NCBI GenBank assembly: GCA_910585815.1
Contig: CAJUFJ010000015.1
Location: forward strand, 1-61,398
DNA from: an uncultured Oscillospiraceae bacterium
Lineage (GTDB): Bacteria > Bacillota > Clostridia > Oscillospirales > Oscillospiraceae
Length of the DNA stretch: 61,398 nucleotides
Direction: 5' to 3'
The position numbers and the translations under genes were made by a program. Below the pieces are notes generated by a model, which made no database searches, had not been told where the DNA came from, and saw only the letters and a program-made list of their open reading frames with translations. Positions 24,198-33,138 of the stretch are shown here, piece by piece. Numbering within the stretch: position 1 is the stretch's first letter; each line of letters opens with the position of its first letter.

Positions 24198-24321
24198 TAC
24201 ACAATTATAAGTCAGGAACGCGCGTTCCCGGGGATGTCCCGCATCTCAAATTTTTTTAGAAAGGCGGCCGGTCTCCTGCCTGGGGGTCCCGGGCGGCGGA
24301 TCAGCCGGCAAGGTGGTTTCT

Positions 24322-25110
24322 GTGACGAAGAAAAAAGATAATGATATCATATCCAGAATACCAAAATGGGCGTGGCTGCTGCTCTCCCTGCTGGCGGCAA
24401 TGCTCCTGTGGGTGGTGCTGTCCCAGAATCCGGTTACCGCCCGCAGCTTCTCCCCGCCCTGGGTGACCTTCGCCGCCATCCAGACCATGATCAGCCGCGG
24501 CGTGCTGTTTCAGGATATCGCCAGCAGCCTGATTTCGGCCGGCATCGGCTTTGCGCTGGGCTTTTTCATCGGCGTGCCGGTGGCCTTCCTGATGGCCTGG
24601 TACCGCCCGGTGCGGTATATCCTGGAGCCCTGGATTCAGTTCATCCGCAACATCCCCCCGCTGGCCTACGTGCCCCTGGTGGTCATCTCGGCCGGCATCG
24701 GCCGGCGGCCCCAGATCATCGTGATCTGCCTGGCGACCTTCCTCACCATCTGCGTAACCGTGTTTCAGGGCGTCATCAACGTGGATGAAACTTTGATTAA
24801 GGCGGCCCGGGTGCTGGGGGCCAACGACACGGTGCTGTTTGTCAAGGTTATCTTCCCCGCCACCACCCCCTTTATCATCACCGCCATCCGCCTGGGCATC
24901 TCGGCCGCCCTCACCACCCTGATTGCCGCCGAGTCCACCGGCGCCATCGCGGGCCTGGGCATGCGGATCAAAACGCTGTCCACCACCTTTGACACCCCGC
25001 CCATGCTGCTGTACATCATCATTGTAGGCGTGATCGGCATGATCGCGGAGAAGGTGTTAAAGTTCTTTGAAAGGAGGCTGACCTCATGGCAGGAGAAGCG
25101 AGAGATATAA
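24322..25110 (+). CDS. NitT/TauT-type ABC permease
   Basis: 262 residues; GTG 24322 is preferred over GTG 24313 because AGGTGG lies six bases before it. Six or so membrane segments and the BPD_transp_1 fold; the coupling-helix region is RAARVLGANDTVLFVKVIFPA (split here: KAARVLGAND then VKVIFPATTPFI), matching the EAA loop of SsuC/TauC. It forms the channel for the substrate bound by the lipoprotein upstream. The ATPase gene begins inside its last 25 bases, so the two are translationally coupled. Confidence 0.9.
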   Translation: MTKKKDNDIISRIPKWAWLLLSLLAAMLLWVVLSQNPVTARSFSPPWVTFAAIQTMISRGVLFQDIASSLISAGIGFALGFFIGVPVAFLMAWYRPVRYILEPWIQFIRNIPPLAYVPLVVISAGIGRRPQIIVICLATFLTICVTVFQGVINVDETLIKAARVLGANDTVLFVKVIFPATTPFIITAIRLGISAALTTLIAAESTGAIAGLGMRIKTLSTTFDTPPMLLYIIIVGVIGMIAEKVLKFFERRLTSWQEKREI

Positions 25111-25880
25111 AGGTACAGATCAAGGGCGTGGAAAAAATCTACGAGGGGCGCAACGGAAAGACGGTGGCCCTCAACGGCGTGGACCTGGACATCTGCGAAA
25201 ACGAGTTCATCTGCGTGGTGGGGCCGTCGGGCTGCGGCAAGTCCACCCTGCTGAACATTATCGCGGGGCTGCTGGAGCCCTCCTCCGGCAAGGTGCTGGT
25301 GGACGGCGTGGAGGTGAAGGGCACCGGCGTGGACCGGGGCGTGGTCTTTCAGCAGTACGCCCTGTTCCCCTGGCTGACGGTGAAGAAAAATGTGGAGTTC
25401 GGCCTGAAGCTGAAAAAAGACGTCACTCCCCAGCAGCGGGAGGAGACCGCCATGAAGTATATCAAAATGGTGGGGCTGGAGAAATTTGTGGATTCCTATC
25501 CCAAGGAGCTTTCCGGCGGCATGAAGCAGCGGGTGGCCATCGCCCGGGCCTACGCCGTGAACCCCTCCCTGCTGCTCATGGACGAGCCCTTTGGCGCCCT
25601 GGACGCCCAGACCCGCACCCAGCTGCAGACCGAGCTGCTGCGGACCTGGGAGGAGGAGAAAAAGACCTGCTTCTTCATCACCCATGACGTGGAGGAGGCC
25701 ATCCTGCTGGCCTCCAAGGTGATTATCATGTCCGCCCGGCCCGGCCGCATCCGGGAGGTGCTGGACATCGACATCCCCTATCCCCGGACCCAGGAGACCA
25801 AGATCCTGCCCCGGTTTACCGAGCTGAAAAACTACATCTGGAATATCGTATACCGGGAGTATCTGGAGGTGCAGCAGTGA
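25086..25880 (+). CDS. NitT/TauT-type ABC ATPase
   Basis: 264 residues behind GAAAGGAGG. Complete ABC signatures: Walker A GPSGCGKST, Q-loop FQQYALFPW, signature LSGGMKQRVAIARA, Walker B LLLMDEPFGALD, and switch His in FFITHDVEEA. Closest in style to SsuB/TauB/NrtD. It powers uptake by the preceding permease. Its TGA stop overlaps the GTG start of the NagB homologue, tying the transporter directly to amino-sugar catabolism. Confidence 0.92.
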   Translation: MAGEARDIKVQIKGVEKIYEGRNGKTVALNGVDLDICENEFICVVGPSGCGKSTLLNIIAGLLEPSSGKVLVDGVEVKGTGVDRGVVFQQYALFPWLTVKKNVEFGLKLKKDVTPQQREETAMKYIKMVGLEKFVDSYPKELSGGMKQRVAIARAYAVNPSLLLMDEPFGALDAQTRTQLQTELLRTWEEEKKTCFFITHDVEEAILLASKVIIMSARPGRIREVLDIDIPYPRTQETKILPRFTELKNYIWNIVYREYLEVQQ

Positions 25881-26689
25881 TTCACGAGTATTATCAATAC
25901 AGCCGGGAGCAGCTTCTGGAGCGCCCCAAAATTCCCCTGGAGGTGGGGGCGGACAACGAGGCCGTCTTCCGCGCCATGGCGGACGAGATGGTGGAGGAAA
26001 TCCAGAGCCGCGCCGCCCTGGGGCGCACATGCGTGTTCATCTGCCCGGTGGGCCCGGTGGGGCAGTACCCCTTCTTTGTGGAGCGGGTCAACCGGGAGAA
26101 CATCAGCCTGAAGCACTGCTGGTTCATCAACATGGACGAATATCTGGATGGGGAGAAGAAGTGGGTCCCAATGAGCCACCCCCTGAGCTTCCGGGGCTTT
26201 ATGGAGCGGGAGGTATACAGCCAGATCCGGCCGGAGCTGAATGTACCGGAGGGGCAGCGGGTCTTCCCGGACCCCGAAAACCTGGCCTATATTCCTGAGC
26301 TGATTGAGAAGCTGGGCGGCGTGGACGTCTGCTTTGGCGGCATCGGGCTCAACGGCCATCTGGCCTTCAACGAGGCGGACCCCTCCAAGTCGCCGGAGGA
26401 GTTCATCGCCCTGAAGACCCGGGTGCTGCCCATCTCGCCGGAGACCCGGGCCGCCAACGCCATCGGGGACTTCGGCGGGGCGCTGGAGGATATGCCCAGC
26501 TACTGCGTCACCATCGGGTTCCACGAGATATATCACGCCCGCAAGATTCGCCTGGGGGTGTTTCGGAACTGGCACCGGGGGGTCGTCCGCAGGGCGGCCT
26601 ACGGGGCGCCCTCGGCGGAGTTCCCCGTGTCCCTGCTCCAGGGGCGTGAGGACGTCCTGATCCGCATGACGGGGATGGTGGCCGAATGA
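25877..26689 (+). CDS. Glucosamine-6-phosphate deaminase homologue (NagB-like)
   Basis: 270 residues from GTG 25877 inside the ATPase stop. NagB isomerises and deaminates glucosamine 6-phosphate to fructose 6-phosphate. Family landmarks are INMDEY (catalytic Asp72 kept), SHPLSF, and GGIGLNGHLAFNEAD. The last should contain the Asp141-His143-Glu148 group of E. coli NagB; His and Glu are present but Asp141 is replaced by Asn159. The protein is therefore a NagB paralogue whose ring-opening chemistry or substrate may differ. Four-base overlap with nagA and the ROK regulator nearby support an amino-sugar role. Confidence 0.85.
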   Translation: MIHEYYQYSREQLLERPKIPLEVGADNEAVFRAMADEMVEEIQSRAALGRTCVFICPVGPVGQYPFFVERVNRENISLKHCWFINMDEYLDGEKKWVPMSHPLSFRGFMEREVYSQIRPELNVPEGQRVFPDPENLAYIPELIEKLGGVDVCFGGIGLNGHLAFNEADPSKSPEEFIALKTRVLPISPETRAANAIGDFGGALEDMPSYCVTIGFHEIYHARKIRLGVFRNWHRGVVRRAAYGAPSAEFPVSLLQGREDVLIRMTGMVAE

Positions 26690-27855
26690 GCGTGCTGATT
26701 CAAAACGGCACCGTTTTAACCGGTTCAACCCGCGGACGGATGGACGTCAGGATTGACCAGGGAATTATCTCCCAGGTCTCCCCGTCCCTCCGGGCCGGGG
26801 AGGGGGACTGCGTAATCGACGCGGCCGGCCTGTATGTGGCCCCCGGCTTTGTGGATATCCACACCCACGGAGGGGCCAATGTGGACGTAAACCACGCCGC
26901 AGAGGCGGACCTGGAAACCATCGCTGTGTTCTTTGCCTCCCACGGGGTTACAGGCTGGCAGTGCTCCATCCTGACCGACACCCGGGAACAGACGCTGCAC
27001 TGCATCCGTCAGGCCAGAAGCTACGCCGCCGCCGGCCATCCCGGAGCCCGGCTCCTGGGCATCCACCTGGAAGGGCCCTTCCTCAGCAGGGACTACCGGG
27101 GCAGCATGCCGGAGCACCTGCTGCATACGGAATTTGACCTGGAGCTGGTGCGCAGCTACCAGGAGGCCGCCGGCGGGCTGATCCGGTATATCACCGTCTC
27201 CCCCGAGATTGCGGGGGTGCCCGAGGCCATCCCCGCCCTGCGGGAGCTGGGCATCCGTGTGTCCATCGGGCACAGTGGGGCCGACTATGACACGGCCTGG
27301 GCGGCGATCCGGGCAGGGGCGGAGTCCGCCACACACACCATGAATGCCATGCTGCTGCTGCACCAGCACCGTCCGGCCATTACCGGGGCCGTGCTGGAGA
27401 GCGACGTGTATTGCGAGACCATCTGCGACGGAATCCACCTGCACCCCGGCACCGTCCGCCTGATTTTGAAGACCAAGGGGCTGGACCGGGTGGTGGCCAT
27501 CACCGACTCCATCATGGCCGCCGGCCTGCCCGACGGGCGGTACCAGCTGGGGGTCAACGACGTCACAGTGGAGGGCGGCGACGCGAAGATCACCGGGACC
27601 GATATCCGTGCGGGCTCGACGCTGACCATGGACCGGGCTCTGCGGAATCTGGTGAAATTCACCGGCGAGGCGCCGGAGACGGTGCTGCCTCTGCTGACCC
27701 AAAACCCCGCAAGGCTGCTTGGCTTTGACAAGATGGGCGAAGTCGCGGCCGGAATGGCCGGCGACCTGGTTTTGCTGAGGGAAGACCTCACCGTAGCGCA
27801 GACCCTCGTCGGCGGAGCAAGTCAATTCAAAGGTCCGCACGAACTGCGCAGCTAG
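26686..27855 (+). CDS. nagA: N-acetylglucosamine-6-phosphate deacetylase
   Basis: 389 residues, ATGA overlap with the NagB homologue. Amidohydrolase TIM barrel with the NagA metal and substrate motifs in order: VDIHTHGG, HLEGPFLS (metal-binding Glu), IGHSGADYD (His), THTMNAM (His, then substrate Asn), CDGIHLHP (phosphate-site His) and AITDSI (catalytic Asp). It removes acetate from GlcNAc 6-phosphate to give glucosamine 6-phosphate for the preceding enzyme. Length is normal for the family (380-390). THTMNAM differs from the usual THLYNAM/THLFNAM by two residues. Last gene of the operon. Confidence 0.9.
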   Translation: MSVLIQNGTVLTGSTRGRMDVRIDQGIISQVSPSLRAGEGDCVIDAAGLYVAPGFVDIHTHGGANVDVNHAAEADLETIAVFFASHGVTGWQCSILTDTREQTLHCIRQARSYAAAGHPGARLLGIHLEGPFLSRDYRGSMPEHLLHTEFDLELVRSYQEAAGGLIRYITVSPEIAGVPEAIPALRELGIRVSIGHSGADYDTAWAAIRAGAESATHTMNAMLLLHQHRPAITGAVLESDVYCETICDGIHLHPGTVRLILKTKGLDRVVAITDSIMAAGLPDGRYQLGVNDVTVEGGDAKITGTDIRAGSTLTMDRALRNLVKFTGEAPETVLPLLTQNPARLLGFDKMGEVAAGMAGDLVLLREDLTVAQTLVGGASQFKGPHELRS

Positions 27856-27889
27856 ACCCGGCCTGCTGGTCCCGGGAAAATCGTATTTA

Positions 27890-27955
27890 AAGGGAACGTC
27901 CTATGGGGGCGTTCCCTTATATTTCGTGGCAAAAAGGGCGCGATGCGCCCTTTTT
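27890..27955. terminator. Pair of terminators between nagA and TRAP genes
   Basis: Two hairpins in the convergent gap: AAGGGAACG/CGTTCCCTT (27890-27918) followed by TATATTT, and AAAAAGGGCGC/GCGCCCTTTTT (27931-27955), the latter symmetrical and able to work on both strands. Confidence 0.88.
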
Positions 27956-27956
27956 G

Positions 27957-29906
27957 CTATGCGGCGGACCGTGATGCCCGTCGTTTCTGATAAAATCCGA
28001 TTGCAAGCGAGGCGGCAATCCCGGCCACGCTCATCAGGATGCTGGTCTGGAGCGAGGTGGTGGTGAAGGAGGCGAAGAACAGACATACACTGGTCAGACC
28101 GCACAGTACCCGGAGGAGGGGGGTAAAGGATCCATAGAGGTAGTTTTCAATGCAGGAGACCATCATGTAAAAGGCCAGCGCAGTAATCAGGGCAGTCACG
28201 ACCATATCTGCCGGAGTTCCATTCACCAGCGGAGTAAACAGGAACAGGAAGGGGACCAGGTAGAAGGTGGAGCCCATCTCCAGGGCAGTAAAGCCGGTTT
28301 TCATGGGACTGGAACCGGCAATGCCGGCGGCTACAAAGGCGGTAATGCACACGGGGGGCGTGATACCTGCCAGCTGAGTGAACCAGAAGATAAGCAGGTG
28401 GGCCGCAATAGGGGTGACACCCAAAGAGATGAGAGCGGGAGCACCTAAGGCGGAGAGGATGATATAGCAGGAGGCGGAGGGCAAACCCATACCGATGACA
28501 TAGGACATAACAATATTAATCAGTACAATGCCCATCAGCTTTCCGCCGCCCAGAAGCATGACGATGGAGGTGCTCTTAAGCAGGAACCCGGTCTTGGACA
28601 TGATTGCCACAATGATGGAGGCACAGGCCATTACCCCGATAACGGAGGTCATGGAGATGGAACACTTCTCGATGGCCAAGGTCAGCTGCTTCAAAGACAG
28701 TCGAGAGTCTTTATAACAGGCGGCCATGGCCAGGATCAGCAGGCAGCAGACCGCGGCCGACAGAGCGGGAGTGTATTTCATCACCAGCAGGGTACACAGC
28801 ACTACAATGGGAACAATCATAGGAGCACAGGTCAGAAGGCTCCTGCCCAGGGGGGGCAGGTCCTCCCGGGCCAGCCCGCGCATCCCCTTTTTCCGGGCCT
28901 TGGTGTCCACAAAGAACCACACGGTGAGATAGAACAGCAGGGCGGGGAGGAAGGAAACCTTGACCACATCCCAGTAGGCGACGCCAATGCCGTCAGCAAT
29001 AAGGAAAGCAACGGTGCCCATAATGGGGGGCGTGACCTGCCCGCCTGAGGAGGCCACTGTTTCCACTGCACCCGCCTCCTCAGGAGTGTAGCCGATTTTT
29101 TTCATCAGAGGGATGGTCAGGGTACCGGTGGTCACCACATTGGCTACCGTGCTGCCGGAGATCATTCCCATGCAGCCGCTGCTCAGCACGGCTACCTTGG
29201 CGGGGCCGCCGGGCTTGTGGCCGGCAACAGACAGGGCGATGTCCATAAATCGTTTGTCTCCGCCCGTCTCCTGGAGAAACACGCCGAAAGAGATGAACAC
29301 AAACAGCGTCCCGGCACAGATGGCGGTCATGGAGCCAAAAAATCCCTCAGTGGTAAGGTACAGGCAGTCCACCAGCTTGTTCAGGGTGAAACCCCGGTGC
29401 ATGAGCATAGCGGGCATATAGCCCCCCAGAAAGGCGTAGACGATAAAGACCCCGGCGATGATGCTCATGGCCAGTCCCACCGTGCGACGGCTGACCTCCA
29501 GCACCAGAACAATGAGGATAATTGCCACAACCTTGTCCCAGAACAAAATCTCGCTGTAGTAGGGGATGCGGGCGATGAAACGGGCGTTATTCAGAACTGT
29601 GTAAAACCCGCAGGCTAGGGCCAGAAGGGAGCAAACCGTGTCAAGCGCCGAGGGGCGGCTCCGGGGGGAGGCCTTTCCGGCGGGAATCCAGAGGAAGCTG
29701 AGGGCCAGCAAAACACCTAAGGCAATGCCGATTTGGATCATGGGAAGAAAAACACCGAAGAAGGCGGTGTAAAAGACAAATATTGTCAAGGAAAACCCGA
29801 GGATAAAGGCGTAGATGCGGTACAGCCCGTGGAGTGTACGCTTTGATGTGGCTTCTGCACCCTTCTCCACCAGTTCCTCTTTTGTCTTTTGCCAGGGCAG
29901 TTTCAT
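27957..29906 (-). CDS. TRAP transporter permease, fused small and large subunits
   Basis: 649 residues from ATG 29906, behind AGGAGG. About 17 membrane segments: an N-terminal four-helix DctQ-like part (to about 190) fused to the large DctM-like part with SSGCMGMISGSTVANVVTTG and SSGGQVTPPIMGTVAF, the 4TM/12TM fusion typical of TAXI-TRAP systems. It imports organic acids with an ion gradient, fed by the TAXI receptor encoded just upstream (70-base gap). With the dehydrogenase and RraA-like gene, it belongs to an organic-acid uptake and breakdown operon. Confidence 0.92.
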   Translation of the reverse strand: MKLPWQKTKEELVEKGAEATSKRTLHGLYRIYAFILGFSLTIFVFYTAFFGVFLPMIQIGIALGVLLALSFLWIPAGKASPRSRPSALDTVCSLLALACGFYTVLNNARFIARIPYYSEILFWDKVVAIILIVLVLEVSRRTVGLAMSIIAGVFIVYAFLGGYMPAMLMHRGFTLNKLVDCLYLTTEGFFGSMTAICAGTLFVFISFGVFLQETGGDKRFMDIALSVAGHKPGGPAKVAVLSSGCMGMISGSTVANVVTTGTLTIPLMKKIGYTPEEAGAVETVASSGGQVTPPIMGTVAFLIADGIGVAYWDVVKVSFLPALLFYLTVWFFVDTKARKKGMRGLAREDLPPLGRSLLTCAPMIVPIVVLCTLLVMKYTPALSAAVCCLLILAMAACYKDSRLSLKQLTLAIEKCSISMTSVIGVMACASIIVAIMSKTGFLLKSTSIVMLLGGGKLMGIVLINIVMSYVIGMGLPSASCYIILSALGAPALISLGVTPIAAHLLIFWFTQLAGITPPVCITAFVAAGIAGSSPMKTGFTALEMGSTFYLVPFLFLFTPLVNGTPADMVVTALITALAFYMMVSCIENYLYGSFTPLLRVLCGLTSVCLFFASFTTTSLQTSILMSVAGIAASLAIGFYQKRRASRSAA

Positions 29907-29975
29907 ACGTTACCTCCTGTCGCATAGCGGGATGGAGCCCCCTTTGCGGGGGCTCCACAGGGTTGGGATTTATCG

Positions 29976-31034
29976 TCACATCAGGCCGATTTCCTTCCAG
30001 AACAGCTCTGCCCCGGGGTGGACAGGAACTGTCAGGTTGTTGACCATATCCTCCTTGTCAAAGGCGGCGTAGGCAGTCTGGACCGTTTCAAAGTAGTCCT
30101 TGTGGTCATACATCGTTTTGGCCAGGAAGTAGGCTACTGCATCAGGGCAGTCGTCCCGGACAATGAGCACCGACTTCATGCCCACGGTCAGTACATCCGT
30201 TTCCTGTCCGGGGTAGGTGCCGGCGGGGATGGTAATAATTTCCCAGTCGTATTTTTCCGCCAAAGACTGGGCCATATCCTCCTCGATGCCCAGAATTTTG
30301 GAGTCGCGGCCTGTCATCAGCTCGGTCAGGCTGGCGTTGGGCAGGGCTCGGTTCAGGCTTATCAGGTCGAAATGGTGGTCGGAGTAGGCGTCGGTCAGGG
30401 CGGAGCCGTCGGCCACGTATACAGAGTTGTTGGAGAGCGCTTCAGCGGTGGTGCCGTACTCAGCCAGAGTCAGGTCCATCAGCATGTCGGCGGCGTTACC
30501 GGCGGGCAGAGTTCCGATGGAGAGCTTTGTTCCGTTGGCAATTAATTCACCCACCGTATTCTCCTTTACGCCGGCATCGCAGACCAGGTAAAGAAGACTG
30601 CTGTCCAAAGAAGCGATTCCACGCAGGCAGTCTACCTTTTCGGTGTAGGGCTCGGTACCCTCCAGGGAGGCGCTGAGAAAAATTCCCTGAGACAGACCAA
30701 TCATCGCCTCGCCGCTGGCCATGACCATGGGGTTGGCTACAGAGCCGCCGGTAGTGGCGGTGATGGGGAAACCAGAAAAATAGCCGTTGGCCTTGTCCGC
30801 AATGGCAGCGCCAATCTGAGCCCAGCCGCCGCCGGAGGGGCCGGTGACAAACTCCATCACATCAAAACTCATACCCTCCTCAAAGGTTCCGCCGCTTGTG
30901 CTTCCGGAGGAGGACTGGGTGGGGGCGCCGCTCTTACCCACATCTGAGCCAGTGGGTGCAGGCGAACCGCCGCAGCTGGTAAGCAGGGTAAAGAGCATTG
31001 CTGTGGAGAGCATAATAGAAACCATTTTCTTCAT
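29976..31034 (-). CDS. TAXI-family TRAP solute-binding lipoprotein
   Basis: 352 residues behind AAGGAGGAATT. Signal ends LLTSCG, then a Ser/Gly/Thr tether to about residue 50. The mature part matches TAXI receptors: TGPSGGGWAQIGAAIAD, ATTGGSVANPMVMASGEA and LRGIASLDSSLLYLVC. It captures the solute outside the cell for the fused TRAP permease encoded next. Known TAXI ligands include glutamate and other carboxylates; the dehydrogenase/RraA neighbours point to a hydroxy- or keto-acid here. Confidence 0.92.
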   Translation of the reverse strand: MKKMVSIMLSTAMLFTLLTSCGGSPAPTGSDVGKSGAPTQSSSGSTSGGTFEEGMSFDVMEFVTGPSGGGWAQIGAAIADKANGYFSGFPITATTGGSVANPMVMASGEAMIGLSQGIFLSASLEGTEPYTEKVDCLRGIASLDSSLLYLVCDAGVKENTVGELIANGTKLSIGTLPAGNAADMLMDLTLAEYGTTAEALSNNSVYVADGSALTDAYSDHHFDLISLNRALPNASLTELMTGRDSKILGIEEDMAQSLAEKYDWEIITIPAGTYPGQETDVLTVGMKSVLIVRDDCPDAVAYFLAKTMYDHKDYFETVQTAYAAFDKEDMVNNLTVPVHPGAELFWKEIGLM

Positions 31035-31109
31035 TTTAATTCCTCCTTATAGTTTGATCTGTTTTTGTGTTTGGGGAGTGCCCGACATGCTTCATCCCGG
31101 CAAGACTGG

Positions 31110-32132
31110 TCACAGTAGCTGGGAGGGAAGCTCCACACCTCTGGCCCTGGCCATCTCCGCCAGTTGAGCCGCGATGCTGTCACTGACACGGATTCCGGTG
31201 CGCCTCCGTTCCCTGGTGCACATGGCCTCATATTGTCCGGGGTAGGTAACCGTCTGAAAACCAGGGGCCGGCGGAATCCGGTTGACTGCCCCCAGGAATT
31301 CCTCACAACGCTGTTGGTAGTCCTCCACGGCACAAAACAAATCCAGACGGAAGGCGGTGATTACCCAGTTAAACTCCACAGGGTCACCCAGCATACCATA
31401 ACACAGCAGCTCATTGATCATGCCCATCCCACTGCCCTTGGGGCCGGCTGAGGGAAGCATTACCCCGCCGGCAAAATAATCTGCGGGGTTGGTGGAGGGA
31501 TTCCCGTCTCGGTCCAGAATCTGGCCGGGGGGGAGGGGCGTTCCCTTCCGCTGGGCCAGGCGCAGCTTGCCTCCGGCAGAGGCGGAGGTGGCGAAGTCTG
31601 CGGAGAGCGGAACCCCATCCATGCCGGGCATGGCAAAAGCAACCGGGTTTGTACTCATTACACCCCTGGTCCCTCCAAAGGGGGCAACTGAGGGGTGCTC
31701 CTTGTGCCCGCCGCCGCCATAAACGCAGCCGAAACAGCGGCGATCGGCCAGAGCCTCCGCATAAGCTCCTACCCGGCCCGTGTGTCCCACGCCGGTAATT
31801 GCAGCCACAGCCATAGGATGTTCAGACAGGTGGTTCAGGAGCTGTTCCACCGCCTGCTCCATGGCGGCGATGCCGAAGCCCTGATTCCCGTCTACCAGAA
31901 AGGCGCCTGGTCCCTTGACCTGTACCACTGGGGATGCTTTGCCATTCACCTTGCCCTCCAGCATAAAACGGGCGTATTCAAATAGGCGCATTGCCCCCTG
32001 AGACTCTACACCCTTCAGGTCGTTGTCTACCAGATGCCCGGTGATGACCTGGGCGTTCTCCAGGGAGGCGCCGTAGGCCTGCAAAAAACGGACCCCAAAA
32101 GCGCGAATGGCCTCGCTGTCCACCAGTCTCAT
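31110..32132 (-). CDS. Ldh2/YlbC-type malate/lactate dehydrogenase
   Basis: 340 residues; ATG 32132 chosen since GGAGG lies eight bases before it, rather than GTG 32141, which overlaps that site. NAD(P)-dependent dehydrogenases of this non-Rossmann family oxidise malate, sulfolactate, ureidoglycolate, 2,3-diketogulonate and similar hydroxy acids. Seen: VTGVGHTGRVGAYAE-like segment (ITGVGHTGRVGAYAE), VMSTNPVAFAMPG, and DFATSASAGGKLRLAQRKG. Length fits (330-360). It lies 25 bases after the RraA-like gene and 75 before the TAXI gene. Substrate cannot be chosen from sequence alone. Confidence 0.88.
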   Translation of the reverse strand: MRLVDSEAIRAFGVRFLQAYGASLENAQVITGHLVDNDLKGVESQGAMRLFEYARFMLEGKVNGKASPVVQVKGPGAFLVDGNQGFGIAAMEQAVEQLLNHLSEHPMAVAAITGVGHTGRVGAYAEALADRRCFGCVYGGGGHKEHPSVAPFGGTRGVMSTNPVAFAMPGMDGVPLSADFATSASAGGKLRLAQRKGTPLPPGQILDRDGNPSTNPADYFAGGVMLPSAGPKGSGMGMINELLCYGMLGDPVEFNWVITAFRLDLFCAVEDYQQRCEEFLGAVNRIPPAPGFQTVTYPGQYEAMCTRERRRTGIRVSDSIAAQLAEMARARGVELPSQLL

Positions 32133-32157
32133 GTTAACCACCTCCAGACTTAATGTT

Positions 32158-32823
32158 TTATGCCCGAACTACCGGCTTGCGGCCGCCGATAGCGTTCAGC
32201 TCCTCCAGACTGGCCTGACGCTCCACTGCCTGAGCCAGTGCAATCTCAATTTCCCCAATCTCCTCTGCCTGGTAGATAATTTCCTCCAGACGCTGAGAAG
32301 GCAGAATCACAATGCCGTCGCTGTCGCCCACCACAATGTCACCGGGGTTGACTCGGCAGCCGCCCACATCCACCGGAACATTGACGGCAGCCAGCTGGAG
32401 CTCCTCTGCATAGGGCTTGGTGCCGCTGCCCTTGCAGTAGAACGGCATGACGTGGGATACGATCTCCTCCCTGTCACGGATGCACCCGTCCACCAGAATG
32501 CCGGCGGCGCCGGCCAGCTCGGCCACCCGGGCCACATTGCCACCGGTGAGCCAGCACTGAGTGTTTTGGGCTGCCACCACCATTACCTGCCCGTCGGTGC
32601 ACATCCGGGCAATGGCAAACTGCCCAGGCTGTCCCCCGGGCTGGCCCGGCTGCTTGGGTATGTACTGAACGGTGAGAGCCGGGCCTACCATGTTGGGGAC
32701 ATGCCCCTTCTGAAGCCGGAAGATTCCCTTTGTATAGCCGGAGATTCCCAGCCGGCGCATGGCATCGGTCAGGTCGCCGGTTGGGGTCTTTTTTAAAAAC
32801 TCCATCATCTCTGCGTAGTTCAT
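32158..32823 (-). CDS. RraA-like aldolase/oxaloacetate decarboxylase
   Basis: 221 residues; ATG 32823 is preferred because AAAGGA lies 11 bases before it, while the ATG at 32835 overlaps that site. The family covers 4-hydroxy-4-methyl-2-oxoglutarate/4-carboxy-4-hydroxy-2-oxoadipate aldolases and oxaloacetate decarboxylases; RNase-inhibitor RraA shares the fold. Motifs: TGDLTDAMRRLGI, GNVARVAELAGAAGILVDG with CIRDREE (metal/substrate Arg-Asp region) and GDIVVGDSDGIV. First gene of the acid-utilisation operon. It probably cleaves or decarboxylates the keto acid made by the dehydrogenase. Confidence 0.88.
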   Translation of the reverse strand: MNYAEMMEFLKKTPTGDLTDAMRRLGISGYTKGIFRLQKGHVPNMVGPALTVQYIPKQPGQPGGQPGQFAIARMCTDGQVMVVAAQNTQCWLTGGNVARVAELAGAAGILVDGCIRDREEIVSHVMPFYCKGSGTKPYAEELQLAAVNVPVDVGGCRVNPGDIVVGDSDGIVILPSQRLEEIIYQAEEIGEIEIALAQAVERQASLEELNAIGGRKPVVRA

Positions 32824-33138
32824 TGGGATAAACATCCTTTATTTTAGATTTACAGTGATTTTAGCCGGGTTCACTGTATGAAACCCAATCGTTTTCCCGT
32901 GAGTCTTAGAATTTTTATTTTCTTTAGTGTACCGCTTGGATGAACAGATGTCTAATACGTATTTTTGGATTATCAGGATAGATTTAAATCTATGATAATG
33001 CTGGGGGAAGTGGAATATTTATCATCTGTTCTCCTGAAAATATTAAGTTAAATCTGACAAAGTTTGACGAAACTTGACAGATTAGGGCGATTTCTATATA
33101 ATAAACAATAAAGATAATTCTATTAAAGGAGAGAGACT
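32824..33138. promoter_or_regulatory. Divergent control region of the acid operon and its LysR gene
   Basis: About 315 AT-rich bases with no gene. TTGACA (33074-33079), 17-base spacer, TATAAT (33097-33102) is a perfect promoter for the plus-strand lysR. ATAGATTTAAATCTAT (32978-32993) is a perfect 16-bp palindrome nested in outer TTATC/GATAA arms (32970-32998). ACAGTGA/TCACTGT (32852-32877) is a second inverted repeat, closer to the minus-strand operon. Both are good LysR-site candidates. Confidence 0.75.

Noticed and set aside
23042..27855. Taurine or sulfonate utilisation locus
   Set aside because: The ABC transporter class would allow it, but there is no dioxygenase, monooxygenase or sulfoacetaldehyde enzyme, and the coupled genes are amino-sugar enzymes.
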